From: Marinicella pacifica
GTDB lineage: Bacteria > Pseudomonadota > Gammaproteobacteria > Xanthomonadales > Marinicellaceae
DNA length: 64,000 bases
Direction of reading: 5' to 3'
NCBI RefSeq assembly: GCF_014636635.1
Contig: NZ_BMEO01000003.1
Location: forward strand, 62,001 to 126,000
The notes below the pieces were generated by a model. It searched no databases and was not told the origin of the DNA. It worked only from the letters and a program-made list of their open reading frames with translations. The position numbers and the translations under genes were made by a program. This document shows positions 1 through 7,436 of the stretch, piece after piece (within the stretch, counting starts at the first letter, position 1; every line of letters begins with the position of its first letter).

Positions 1-969
1 AAACAGAGAGGTGCTGTTACCGGCTAAATCGACCTTAATCATTTCCATATGTTGTTGATTACGGGATTGTCGAAGATAAGCCACGGCCTGACTGTCGGGA
101 AGCCATTTCACGCGTGGAATATAAATGTCCTTATTGTTACCGGTATCAATCCAATGAACATCACCGGATTTCAATTCAATTCGACCCAGCCGTAGCGTCA
201 CATTCGCTTCGCCGGTATAAGGATAACGCTGTTCAATCACCTCAATGTTATCGGCATTAATTTCATAGCGCTTGGTGATGCTCACCGGCGATTCATCCAC
301 TTGAAGAAAAGCAATGTGCTGTTCATCCGGTGACCACCAGTAACCGGTGTCGCGGTCCATTTCTTCCTGTGCCACGAATTCCGCCATGCCGTTTTTTATC
401 ACACCTTTGCCATCAAAGGTTAAAGGCCGGGCATGACCACCATCACTTGAAACCACAAAAATATCCTGATCACGAATAAATGAGACATAGTTGCCTTTCG
501 GTGAAAACCGAGCATCGGTATCAAAATCATCAGAATCGGTGATTTGCGTTACGGCTTTATCGGCAGCCACCCCAAGGCGATAGACAAATAAATCACCACC
601 CAAAGGAAACAGTAAAGACCGGCCATCCTGCGACCAATCGTATTCAATAATCCCGCTTAAACCCGCTAAACGCTGACGTTCACGCCGGGCTTTTTCTTCA
701 TCTGACAGCTCGGTTTGCTCCGGCTGCAACACGTCAGAATCCACCAACAGACGGGTCTTATTATCTGCTATGTGATATTCCCACAAATCATAGCGATCTT
801 TATTGTCCGCTTTACCACGCAAAAACGTCACCCGCTCTCCATCCGGCGAGACTTTGACCACGCGCATCGACGCACCGGCTAAATCCGGACTCGAAAATAA
901 CCGCTCCAAAGTCAGTTCTTCAGCCATCACAGCCCCCGAAAACAACACAAGCAAAACAAAACGCCACAT
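1..969 (-). CDS. Dipeptidyl peptidase IV-like S9 peptidase, N-terminal part (cut by window edge)
   Basis: Partial gene: the start is inside the window and the 3' part, which should encode the catalytic alpha/beta-hydrolase domain, lies left of base 1. The 323 visible residues begin with a signal peptide (MWRFVLLVLFSGAVMA), so the enzyme is exported. A beta-propeller of the DPP IV (S9B) type follows. The stretch VAQEEMDRDTGYWWSPDE (residues 199-216) contains the Glu-Glu pair (202-203) that in this family holds the free N-terminus of the substrate, so removal of N-terminal dipeptides is the likely activity. It is probably periplasmic or surface peptide degradation; an exported M17 aminopeptidase lies 5 kb away. 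The catalytic Ser-Asp-His triad cannot be seen here. Confidence 0.85.
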   Translation of the reverse strand, partial: MWRFVLLVLFSGAVMAEELTLERLFSSPDLAGASMRVVKVSPDGERVTFLRGKADNKDRYDLWEYHIADNKTRLLVDSDVLQPEQTELSDEEKARRERQRLAGLSGIIEYDWSQDGRSLLFPLGGDLFVYRLGVAADKAVTQITDSDDFDTDARFSPKGNYVSFIRDQDIFVVSSDGGHARPLTFDGKGVIKNGMAEFVAQEEMDRDTGYWWSPDEQHIAFLQVDESPVSITKRYEINADNIEVIEQRYPYTGEANVTLRLGRIELKSGDVHWIDTGNNKDIYIPRVKWLPDSQAVAYLRQSRNQQHMEMIKVDLAGNSTSLF

Positions 970-1004
970 GGGATTCCTTAAATTTAAAAGCCATTATGTT
1001 AGAT

Positions 1005-1021
1005 AAAACCCGGCGCCGGGT
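1005..1021 (-). terminator. Probable rho-independent terminator of the wHTH-phosphatase gene
   Basis: Read on the minus strand, a perfect 14-bp palindrome (ACCCGGCGCCGGGT, 1008-1021) that can fold with a GCGC loop is followed by TTTT. It lies 22 bp beyond the stop codon of the regulator gene and about 40 bp before the next gene on the same strand. The U-run is short, so termination may be incomplete. Confidence 0.5.
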
Positions 1022-1042
1022 CAATCAATAAAAAAAGGACTG

Positions 1043-1999
1043 TTATGAAGCGGGTACAACAGAAAAGGGTGGTTCAATGTGTAGCATAGTAGAACTGCTG
1101 TCACCATTTTTGTTAATGGTTACCAGGTAAAGAATATTGTAGTTTTTATGGCTCATAGGAGGGTATTTATTGTCGTTGATTAATCGATTAACCATGTCCG
1201 GGATGGTGTTGCTGTGGCCAATAATTAAGACGGTTTTACCCTGGATGTTATTAAGGAATTTAAGCACTTCAAAAGACATCGGATAATACAACTCCGGTTT
1301 AACTGAACTGTCGTCAGATATAATGGCAGCGGTTTGCCTGTTGCGCTTAAAGTCAGTGGTATAAACATGATCAATTGCCGTGTGCTGAAGTACTTTTTTC
1401 CAATATTGAGCACGTTCTCTGCCGGCTTCAGAAAGCCCTGGGTCTTCTGAATCATCTATTTTTTCGGTGTGCCTTAGAATAAAGATTTTTGTTGTTCCGG
1501 AAGCTGATTCAGGTTGGATTTTCATGGCTTCAGTGACCGCGATATCCCGGTTGGGGGGATTATGGGCGGATGGCTTTAAATTAAATCCAACGCTGATGGT
1601 TAATGCCACCAATAAAAAGCACAATAAAACATACAACCACAGTGGTTTTTTAGCCACAAATTGTGAAATTTCATGTGGTGGGTTTTCTTCAAGCGGTTCA
1701 AAGCGATAGCCTTTTTTAGGGACGGTAATAATCAGTTCATCCTTAATGCCCACTTGTTTGAATACTTTGCGTAAACGCGCCACCGCTGCGGTGACAACTT
1801 CCGGTGAACTTGGCTTGTCATGCCAAATGGTGTCCATGAACTGGTCGATATGAACTGTTTCAGGGGAGGCCTCTACCAACATATTCATCACCTCAATCGC
1901 TTTATGATCAATGCTGATTGGTACATCGTTTGAGGTAATCACGCACGCTTCGAAATCGATGGTAAGGTGTTTTATACGATAAATTGATTGACTGGACAT
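1043..1999 (-). CDS. Membrane-anchored winged-helix regulator fused to a histidine phosphatase domain
   Basis: The 318-residue protein has three parts. Residues 8-102 form an OmpR/CadC-type winged helix ending in the usual PKKGYRF strand. Residues 119-139 are one transmembrane helix with no signal peptide before it, so the DNA-binding domain faces the cytoplasm. Residues 170-318 resemble the histidine phosphatase (phosphoglycerate mutase-like) superfamily: R176-H177 in ILRHTEK, GLSEAGRERAQ at 188-198, an Arg-rich RNRQTA at 219-224, and a second catalytic His at 262 in IIGHSN. Topology places the phosphatase-like domain in the periplasm. CadC-like proteins sense signals through periplasmic domains; here an enzyme fold occupies that place, either as a catalyst or as a ligand-binding sensor. 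It follows an FG-GAP protein gene on the same strand, whose upstream DNA carries phased direct repeats of the kind such regulators bind. Confidence 0.8.
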   Translation of the reverse strand: MSSQSIYRIKHLTIDFEACVITSNDVPISIDHKAIEVMNMLVEASPETVHIDQFMDTIWHDKPSSPEVVTAAVARLRKVFKQVGIKDELIITVPKKGYRFEPLEENPPHEISQFVAKKPLWLYVLLCFLLVALTISVGFNLKPSAHNPPNRDIAVTEAMKIQPESASGTTKIFILRHTEKIDDSEDPGLSEAGRERAQYWKKVLQHTAIDHVYTTDFKRNRQTAAIISDDSSVKPELYYPMSFEVLKFLNNIQGKTVLIIGHSNTIPDMVNRLINDNKYPPMSHKNYNILYLVTINKNGDSSSTMLHIEPPFSVVPAS

Positions 2000-2026
2000 T
2001 ATTAAATGTTTTTCCCACTTTTATAA

Positions 2027-2076
2027 ATGCTATAAAAATTATAGCATCTTGTGAGCCAATCAAACCAGTTTGATTG
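2027..2076. promoter_or_regulatory. Two adjacent inverted repeats upstream of the wHTH-phosphatase gene
   Basis: The 90-bp gap between the FG-GAP gene and the regulator gene holds two inverted repeats. One has arms ATGCTATA/TATAGCAT around AAAAT (2027-2047). The other is a perfect 9-bp pair CAATCAAAC/GTTTGATTG with a 2-bp centre (2057-2076). Neither has a clear U-run on the minus strand, so they could be operators or a weak terminator pair. Function is inferred only from position. Confidence 0.4.
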
Positions 2077-2089
2077 TTAACGATTAATT

Positions 2090-3673
2090 TTATTGTGATG
2101 CTTCAAATGCATCAGCAAAAATCACATCATTACCAAAAAGGATATAGGCCGAACCCGCATCAGTATCGGTGTTATCCGTCATATGTGCACCCAGTAATAA
2201 ATCATCGATACCATCATGGTTAACATCGCCGGCGGTGCTGATGGCTGAACCCAGCCGATCATTCCAGTTGCCACCCAATATTTTAAAACCTTCCGTATCA
2301 GATAATTGATCCGTTAATAGTTCAGTGCTTACAAATGTCTGTGAGCCATAAACCACATATACAGCGCCTGAGTAATTACCCACTTCACTGTTATAAGGGT
2401 CACCAATGGCCAAATCAGGTATGTTGTCGCCATTTAAATTACCCACAAATCCGGCATCAAAATTATAAGGTGAACTTGAGGGTATTGATGGGGTTTTTAT
2501 CAGTAAATCGGCGACGACATCAATGCTCTGGCTTGGCGCCATCGTGTTATCCTTACCAAATATAATATAAGCCTGGTAATAGCTCGTACTATCGGGGTTA
2601 TTAAACCGAGCTGCGATCAAAACATCGTCTTTGCCGTCATTATTTATATCACTTGAACCAGATAGTGCTAATCCCAATAAATTGAATTCCTCTTCACCCG
2701 TCAATTTGTAACCATTATTACCATCTAACATATCAAGTGAAATCGCTGCCGGCCATTGTTGTCTTTTGCCGAATACCATATAGACTGCACCGGATTGTGT
2801 CGCGTGACTCGATTCTTTTATGGCGGCAATCATTACGTCCCCGGAACCATCGCCTCCGATATCACCGGCGCCGGAAACCTTGTACCCTGCTATATCACCG
2901 CCATTTTCACCCCAAAAAGCCACCCCATTGGTGCCATTAATGTCGCCAAGATCTAAAATAGCCGGAAAGCCCTGATCGGTACCAAAAATCACATAAGCCG
3001 CACCGGCATTGGTAACGCCCGGATCATGGGCTTGGGTACCGATGATTAAATCATTAAAATTATCAGCATTAAAATTACCGGCTGAACTGACATCCGAGGC
3101 CCGGTCACCGGCAAATTTACCATGTATAGTAAAACCGCCATGGGAACCGTCAAATGTCGATAAAGACACAACGGCCGGATAAGACTGTCTGCCGAACATG
3201 ACATAGGTGATGCCATTATCCACCAAACCCGGTGTCTCAGCCTCATTGGCCATCATCGCCAGTTCATTGACGCCATCACCATTGATATCGCCGACATTAC
3301 TGATACTATGTCCGAATTGATCCTCTGTGGCCTCACCCATAATCATAAAGCCATTACTGCCATCCAGTGTTGATAAATCAAGGTTCGTGTTGAAACCTTG
3401 TTCAGTTCCAAAAATAACATAAACGGCGCCGGCATCTTCGCCACCACCATCATGATTTAAGGCTGAAACAGCGAAATCATCGATGTTATCATCATTGACA
3501 TCACCGGCATCACTGACAGCAAAACCCAACCAGTCCGTTCGATTCTCGCCATGGGTCATAAAGCCGATTTCACCATCCAGCTCATTAACACTCATACTGG
3601 TTGGTTGCTGTGCGAATGCAAAGCTTGAAAATACTATATTTAGTAACAAAAAGAGTCTGGTTTTATAAAACAT
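2090..3673 (-). CDS. Secreted FG-GAP (integrin-alpha-like) beta-propeller protein
   Basis: 527 residues with a signal peptide (MFYKTRLFLLLNIVFSSFAFA, cut before QQ). About seven repeats of some 60 residues follow, each with a GDxNxDxxxD-type calcium loop (for example GDVNDDNIDDFAVSA and GDINGDGVNELAM) and a conserved GAVYVIFG strand. This is the FG-GAP propeller fold. The protein is extracellular or surface-bound and probably calcium-binding; its ligand is unknown. The C-terminus FADAFEASQ resembles an IFADGFE-type tail that I remember on secreted proteins of Xanthomonadales and Marinicella-like bacteria and which may be a sorting signal. The membrane regulator gene lies just downstream on the same strand, and three 11-bp-phased repeats lie upstream. 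Confidence 0.85.
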   Translation of the reverse strand: MFYKTRLFLLLNIVFSSFAFAQQPTSMSVNELDGEIGFMTHGENRTDWLGFAVSDAGDVNDDNIDDFAVSALNHDGGGEDAGAVYVIFGTEQGFNTNLDLSTLDGSNGFMIMGEATEDQFGHSISNVGDINGDGVNELAMMANEAETPGLVDNGITYVMFGRQSYPAVVSLSTFDGSHGGFTIHGKFAGDRASDVSSAGNFNADNFNDLIIGTQAHDPGVTNAGAAYVIFGTDQGFPAILDLGDINGTNGVAFWGENGGDIAGYKVSGAGDIGGDGSGDVMIAAIKESSHATQSGAVYMVFGKRQQWPAAISLDMLDGNNGYKLTGEEEFNLLGLALSGSSDINNDGKDDVLIAARFNNPDSTSYYQAYIIFGKDNTMAPSQSIDVVADLLIKTPSIPSSSPYNFDAGFVGNLNGDNIPDLAIGDPYNSEVGNYSGAVYVVYGSQTFVSTELLTDQLSDTEGFKILGGNWNDRLGSAISTAGDVNHDGIDDLLLGAHMTDNTDTDAGSAYILFGNDVIFADAFEASQ

Positions 3674-3730
3674 ACCAATTTCCCATCAGGTGTAAGTTGT
3701 AATTACTTTAGTTACAAACAGTGTTTTATG

Positions 3731-3759
3731 CCTGAAAAAAACCTGAAATAAACCTGAAA
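3731..3759 (-). promoter_or_regulatory. Three 11-bp-phased direct repeats (PhoB/OmpR-type site geometry)
   Basis: TTTCAGG (minus strand) occurs three times, at 3753-3759, 3742-3748 and 3731-3737, each copy separated by exactly 4 bp. Seven-base repeats with an 11-bp period are the geometry of Pho boxes and of other OmpR-family winged-helix sites. They lie 58-86 bp upstream of the FG-GAP gene start. The adjacent winged-helix membrane regulator is an obvious candidate binder, which is inference. Confidence 0.5.
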
Positions 3760-3851
3760 TTGGGTTGATGCTTTATACACGTAAGACAAAAAAGTGGTCA
3801 ATAACTGTGGGTTGAGGTATTTTTTAAAGGGGGTTAGCAAACGGTATTTGA

Positions 3852-4664
3852 TTACCAGCGTTTTCGATTTTTAAATGGTTTAGCGGGATTGTTCTGGTGG
3901 GTCTGGTTCCAGACCTTAATGCGGTTATTTTTGCTGGTGAGGTTACGGATTTGATACCAGGATTCGCGTAACAGTGCCATACCGCGACTGCCGGTCCAGC
4001 TTTTGTTAAAGAGTTTCTTCGCCCCGGCCACCGCATCGGGACTGTGTTTAATTAATTCAGCAACCTGGGATTCGGCAGCGGTTATGAGGTTATCGCTAAT
4101 ATGCGTGATTAAACCGAACTTTTGTGCGTCTTCAGCGTTAATGATTTTTGCGGTCATGGTCAGTTCTTTGGCCACATCCGCCCGGCAATGTTCGCGCAAA
4201 GCCAGGCTGCCGCCCATATCCGGAATTAAACCCCAACGACCTTCCATAATCGAAAACGTGGCGTCAGTCGTGGCAATGCGAAAATCAGCGCCGAGGACAA
4301 TTTGTAAACCACCACCCCAGCAGCGACCGTGAATGGCGGCTATCACCGGAACCGGAACCCGTCGCCATCCGGTACACACCCGTTGCGCTAAATTCGACCG
4401 CCAGGGTAACCATTTGAATAATAAACGCAAGGGGTTTTTTGGCGAAGCCATCACCGATTTGACGTCCAAACCCGAACAAAAATCCTCACCCCGGCCGGTT
4501 ATAATCACCGCCCGGATTGAACGGTCTTTACGCAAGCGTTTAATGGTGACATCAATCTCCCGAAACATCGCCATATCCAGCGCATTACGCTTATCCGGCC
4601 GCGCCAGACTGACATAAGCCACTTGGTCCTTAATCACACATTCAATCCGTTTTTTATCACTCAT
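3852..4664 (-). CDS. Crotonase-superfamily enoyl-CoA hydratase/isomerase
   Basis: 270 residues from an ATG at 4664 preceded by GAGG at good spacing; an in-frame ATG 33 bp upstream has no such signal. The crotonase fold is clear: ARPDKRNALD near the N-terminus, the oxyanion-hole region GEDFCSGLD, and IHGRCWGGGLQIV. The first catalytic Glu of true hydratases (GGGxE) is Gln here. The second segment, MEGRWGLIPDMGG, keeps a Glu and an Asp eight residues apart, the spacing of the Glu/Asp pair in delta3,5-delta2,4-dienoyl-CoA isomerase. An isomerase-like role on unsaturated acyl-CoA is therefore more likely than simple hydration. The C-terminus is unusually basic (KPFKNRKRW). Confidence 0.75.
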   Translation of the reverse strand: MSDKKRIECVIKDQVAYVSLARPDKRNALDMAMFREIDVTIKRLRKDRSIRAVIITGRGEDFCSGLDVKSVMASPKNPLRLLFKWLPWRSNLAQRVCTGWRRVPVPVIAAIHGRCWGGGLQIVLGADFRIATTDATFSIMEGRWGLIPDMGGSLALREHCRADVAKELTMTAKIINAEDAQKFGLITHISDNLITAAESQVAELIKHSPDAVAGAKKLFNKSWTGSRGMALLRESWYQIRNLTSKNNRIKVWNQTHQNNPAKPFKNRKRW

Positions 4665-4790
4665 GCTTAACCTCAATTTCCACAATTTATCAGCCAATCA
4701 TTCTATATCATTTACCTCAAAACTGGAAAAGCACCAAAGTGAGCAAATTCCACCGTCAATTTTCATATATTCCCAAAAAGCACCACTGTC

Positions 4791-4847
4791 ATTCTCGGGC
4801 TCGACCCGAGAATCTCCAGAATTCAGGTAAGATGGGCTCCGCCCATC
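4791..4847. repeat. Two small palindromes in the gap between genes
   Basis: The non-coding stretch 4665-4934 holds a 9-bp stem ATTCTCGGG with loop CTCGA (4791-4813) and a 7-bp perfect stem GATGGGC around the triloop TCC (4831-4847). The TCC loop recalls the hairpins near the tRNA-Ser at 55.5-56.4 kb. No gene was seen between 4698 and 4930; a 70-codon minus-strand frame there is made by the palindromes. Confidence 0.5.
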
Positions 4848-4934
4848 ATAATTCAACAAAATTTCCATTGGTATTTGATTGGCAGGGCCCATCCTACGGG
4901 ATTCCAAATAAATTTTGAGTAAATGCTATATTGG

Positions 4935-5258
4935 TTAACTACCATAAATTCTCATTAGCCACTTATATTTAATGTAGCAAACGGTTAAATACAAACTAAG
5001 AAATATAAGTCCCATGAGCCATAAATTTGCGTTTGTGAGTACAAAGACATAAATCGCAGTCACAGCGATAGTAATTTGGAAGGCAGCGCCCAAAAGAAAT
5101 TCGAGTACACCGGGTAGTCCCAATTCATAATGTTGTTCTTCTTTGCAGCGGCCGCATTTAATTTGTATAAATAAAAAGACAAAGGGTAGCAAGGTGGACA
5201 GTAAAAGCCACTTTTTAGCAATAGTGGGTTGCTGGCAGTTGGTACAGTTAATGTTCAT
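4935..5258 (-). CDS. Small membrane protein with two CxxC pairs
   Basis: 107 residues. CTNC (5-8) and CGRC (35-38) form a probable zinc ribbon, but a hydrophobic segment (WLLLSTLLPFVFLFIQI) lies between the pairs. Two or three further transmembrane helices follow (GVLEFLLGAAFQITIAVTAIY, LWLMGLIFLSLYLTV). No known function; it may be a small membrane protein whose cysteine pairs lie on the same side as the loop ends. The start ATG follows AT-rich DNA with no strong ribosome site. It is a single gene between the palindrome-containing gap and the aminopeptidase gene. Confidence 0.6.
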   Translation of the reverse strand: MNINCTNCQQPTIAKKWLLLSTLLPFVFLFIQIKCGRCKEEQHYELGLPGVLEFLLGAAFQITIAVTAIYVFVLTNANLWLMGLIFLSLYLTVCYIKYKWLMRIYGS

Positions 5259-5350
5259 TTATTTTATATTCAATTTTGATAATCCAATGCTAATGTCTTG
5301 CGTGAAGCTGTGCGCCCACATGTTAAATGGGGCGCACAGTTTAGTTGGTA

Positions 5351-6928
5351 TTACTTTTCAAAATGCGTTTTGATGTAGTTGTTAAGTAAACGTACGCCAA
5401 AGGAGGTTGAACCGGGTGAGGCTTTAACCGGGGTGGTTTTATCGCTCCAGGAGACACCGGCAACATCAAGATGAACCCAGGGTGTTGTATCGCGAATAAA
5501 TGAGCCGATAAAGGCGGCACCGGCGCTGGCGCCGGGGGCATCGGGGCCTGAATTCATGACATCGGCAACATTGTTTTCAATGGCTTTGAAGTGATTTTTA
5601 TTCAAGGGCAATTGCCAGACTTCATCGCCGGATTGTTGCCCGGCTTCGATAAATGGCGCGACCAAATCATCATGTCGTGTGAATAAAGCGGCGTAATCTT
5701 TGCCCAGAGCGCGGCTGGCAGAGCCGGTAAGGGTGGCGATATCGACCAATAGAGCCGGGTCGTAGGTCATGTCACCATAATAAACACCGTCCGCCAGTAC
5801 CAATCGGCCTTCGGCATCGGTGGAACGGATTTGGATGGTTTTACCGGACATGGAAGTAACCACATCACCGGGGCGTTGAGCGTTACCGCCGGGCATGTTT
5901 TCGGCCAGTGCCGCAATGCCGACGACATTGACTTTGGCTTCACGGCCGGCCAGCGCGTAAACCGTACCAATGGTGGCGGCGGCACCGGACATATCAAATT
6001 TCATGTTCCACATGTTGCTGGAACCTTTAATGCTGATACCACCGGTATCAAAGGTGATGCCTTTGCCGACCAGAACCACCGGTGCATCGCCTTTCTCGCC
6101 ACCCATGTATTCAACAATCATCATTCGTGGTGGGTTTTTACTGCCGCGGCCGACACCATAAATGGCCCCCATGCCTTTTTTCAGCATGTCTTTTTCATCG
6201 AGGACTTTAATGTTAATGTGATCAATGCCTTTGAAGTGGTTTCGCCATTGTTCGACAAAGCTTTGTGGATAGATGACATTGGCCGGTTCGTTGGCGATGT
6301 TTCGGGTGAACCAGATGCCATCGGCCAAGGCATCAAGTTCTTGATTGTAATACTTACTGGCTTGGTCTTTCTGGTCAGTGATAAAAGTTAATCTGTCTTG
6401 GTGTTTATGGCGATTTTCATCGGTGTAGTATTTATCAAAATAATAACTGCCCAACTTCGCACCATAAGCCATATGGGCAATGATTTTATGGCTGTTATCC
6501 AATGCTGAAACGTCTGCCTGAAAGGCGGGCACAGTTTTAAAAGCTTTGACGGCTTTTTGAACAGCATGGCCACCGATTTCTTGCCACTGTAAGTCGGTTT
6601 TGGCATTATCCCGATGACCTAAACCAACCAGTAAAATCTGATCAAAACCGGAACCCATAGGTGCAGTAATCAGGTGGGTGGTTTTGGTTTTAGCTTCAAA
6701 GTCAGCGGCTTGAATGGCATGACTCAAGGCGCCGTCACTGGCTTTATCCATGGCCTGGCCTTGGGGGCCAAGCTGACCGTCTTGAAAAACACCCAAAATC
6801 AGATTGCCTTCTTTTGGCAGGGTTTGGGTGAAATTGATTTGGGTGGGTTTATTGGATTTTGCGGCCGTGCCTAATTGCCAATTGCCCAGCAACATGAAGC
6901 ACAGAATCAGAACAGAGTTTAATTTCAT
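5351..6928 (-). CDS. Exported leucyl aminopeptidase (M17 family)
   Basis: 525 residues, the usual length of PepA-type M17 enzymes plus an N-terminal signal peptide (MKLNSVLILCFMLLGNWQLGTAA). The catalytic C-terminal domain is intact: VGKGITFDTGGISIKGS with the metal- and carbonate-contacting Lys, Asp and Lys, the FDMSGAAATIG helix, and STDAEGRLVLAD, the M17 signature with Ser for the usual Asn. Two metal ions (zinc or manganese) are expected. Known PepA enzymes are cytoplasmic hexamers, so an exported version suggests breakdown of external or periplasmic peptides, matching the DPP IV-like gene at the left edge. It is monocistronic by position; the divergent small gene at 7048 shares the upstream gap. 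Confidence 0.88.
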   Translation of the reverse strand: MKLNSVLILCFMLLGNWQLGTAAKSNKPTQINFTQTLPKEGNLILGVFQDGQLGPQGQAMDKASDGALSHAIQAADFEAKTKTTHLITAPMGSGFDQILLVGLGHRDNAKTDLQWQEIGGHAVQKAVKAFKTVPAFQADVSALDNSHKIIAHMAYGAKLGSYYFDKYYTDENRHKHQDRLTFITDQKDQASKYYNQELDALADGIWFTRNIANEPANVIYPQSFVEQWRNHFKGIDHINIKVLDEKDMLKKGMGAIYGVGRGSKNPPRMMIVEYMGGEKGDAPVVLVGKGITFDTGGISIKGSSNMWNMKFDMSGAAATIGTVYALAGREAKVNVVGIAALAENMPGGNAQRPGDVVTSMSGKTIQIRSTDAEGRLVLADGVYYGDMTYDPALLVDIATLTGSASRALGKDYAALFTRHDDLVAPFIEAGQQSGDEVWQLPLNKNHFKAIENNVADVMNSGPDAPGASAGAAFIGSFIRDTTPWVHLDVAGVSWSDKTTPVKASPGSTSFGVRLLNNYIKTHFEK

Positions 6929-7012
6929 ATCAGCTTACCTGAGTTAATAACAGCGCCTTAGAATAGCAAAGCATATCTTATATTGCATGTGAAAAAAATC
7001 CTGTTGAAAGTT

Positions 7013-7040
7013 TTGACTGTGTTATCGCTTAAATTATAAT
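7013..7040 (+). promoter_or_regulatory. Sigma70-type promoter giving a leaderless mRNA
   Basis: TTGACT (7013-7018), a 16-bp spacer and TATAAT (7035-7040) make a near-consensus promoter. The expected transcription start, about seven bases after the -10 box, coincides with the A of the ATG at 7048. Confidence 0.65.
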
Positions 7041-7047
7041 ACCCCTC

Positions 7048-7341
7048 ATGAATAATCAAACCACTATTCACTGCCATCACTGCGGCATGACCATTCCACA
7101 CTCGCAATCAAAACAAGATGAACATATATGTCCGCAATGTGGTCGTGACAAAGAGTCTGTTAAGTATCGACCCAAAGCCGGGCGCATGTCGCAACGACAA
7201 CTTATTTTGATGATGGTGTTATTGCCTTTATTGGTGGTGGCGATGACCGTTGGGTCCTGGTATTTGATTAAAGCCTATCGATTGCCGTCGGCTGAAGTGG
7301 ACAACAACCCATCTCAAACTGTCTTGACTGACACTGATTAA
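7048..7341 (+). CDS. Small zinc-ribbon membrane protein
   Basis: 97 residues. Residues 9-32 are a classic zinc ribbon with CHHC and CPQC knuckles. A basic linker follows and then a single transmembrane helix (LILMMVLLPLLVVAMTVGSW, about 51-70), with a polar C-terminus rich in Asp and Asn. The ribbon should lie in the cytoplasm with the tail outside. Function is unknown. There is no ribosome binding site; the -10 box is seven bases before the ATG, so translation from a leaderless mRNA is predicted. The alcohol dehydrogenase gene follows after 95 bp. Confidence 0.7.
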   Translation: MNNQTTIHCHHCGMTIPHSQSKQDEHICPQCGRDKESVKYRPKAGRMSQRQLILMMVLLPLLVVAMTVGSWYLIKAYRLPSAEVDNNPSQTVLTDTD

Positions 7342-7436
7342 TGACTGTAGCGATAAGCCATACCTTTCTGAGGTTGATTTTCATAAAAAAATAACAGCGT
7401 TTCTGGTATGCTGATGTTTTTAATGAGGGGGAAGAC

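Noticed and set aside
4698-4907. 70-codon minus-strand frame as a gene
   Set aside because: It is made of palindromic repeat sequence and has no ribosome site or recognisable domain.
5831-6391. 186-codon plus-strand frame opposite the aminopeptidase gene
   Set aside because: It lies wholly antisense to a well-conserved M17 catalytic domain and its sequence reads as a low-complexity mirror of it.
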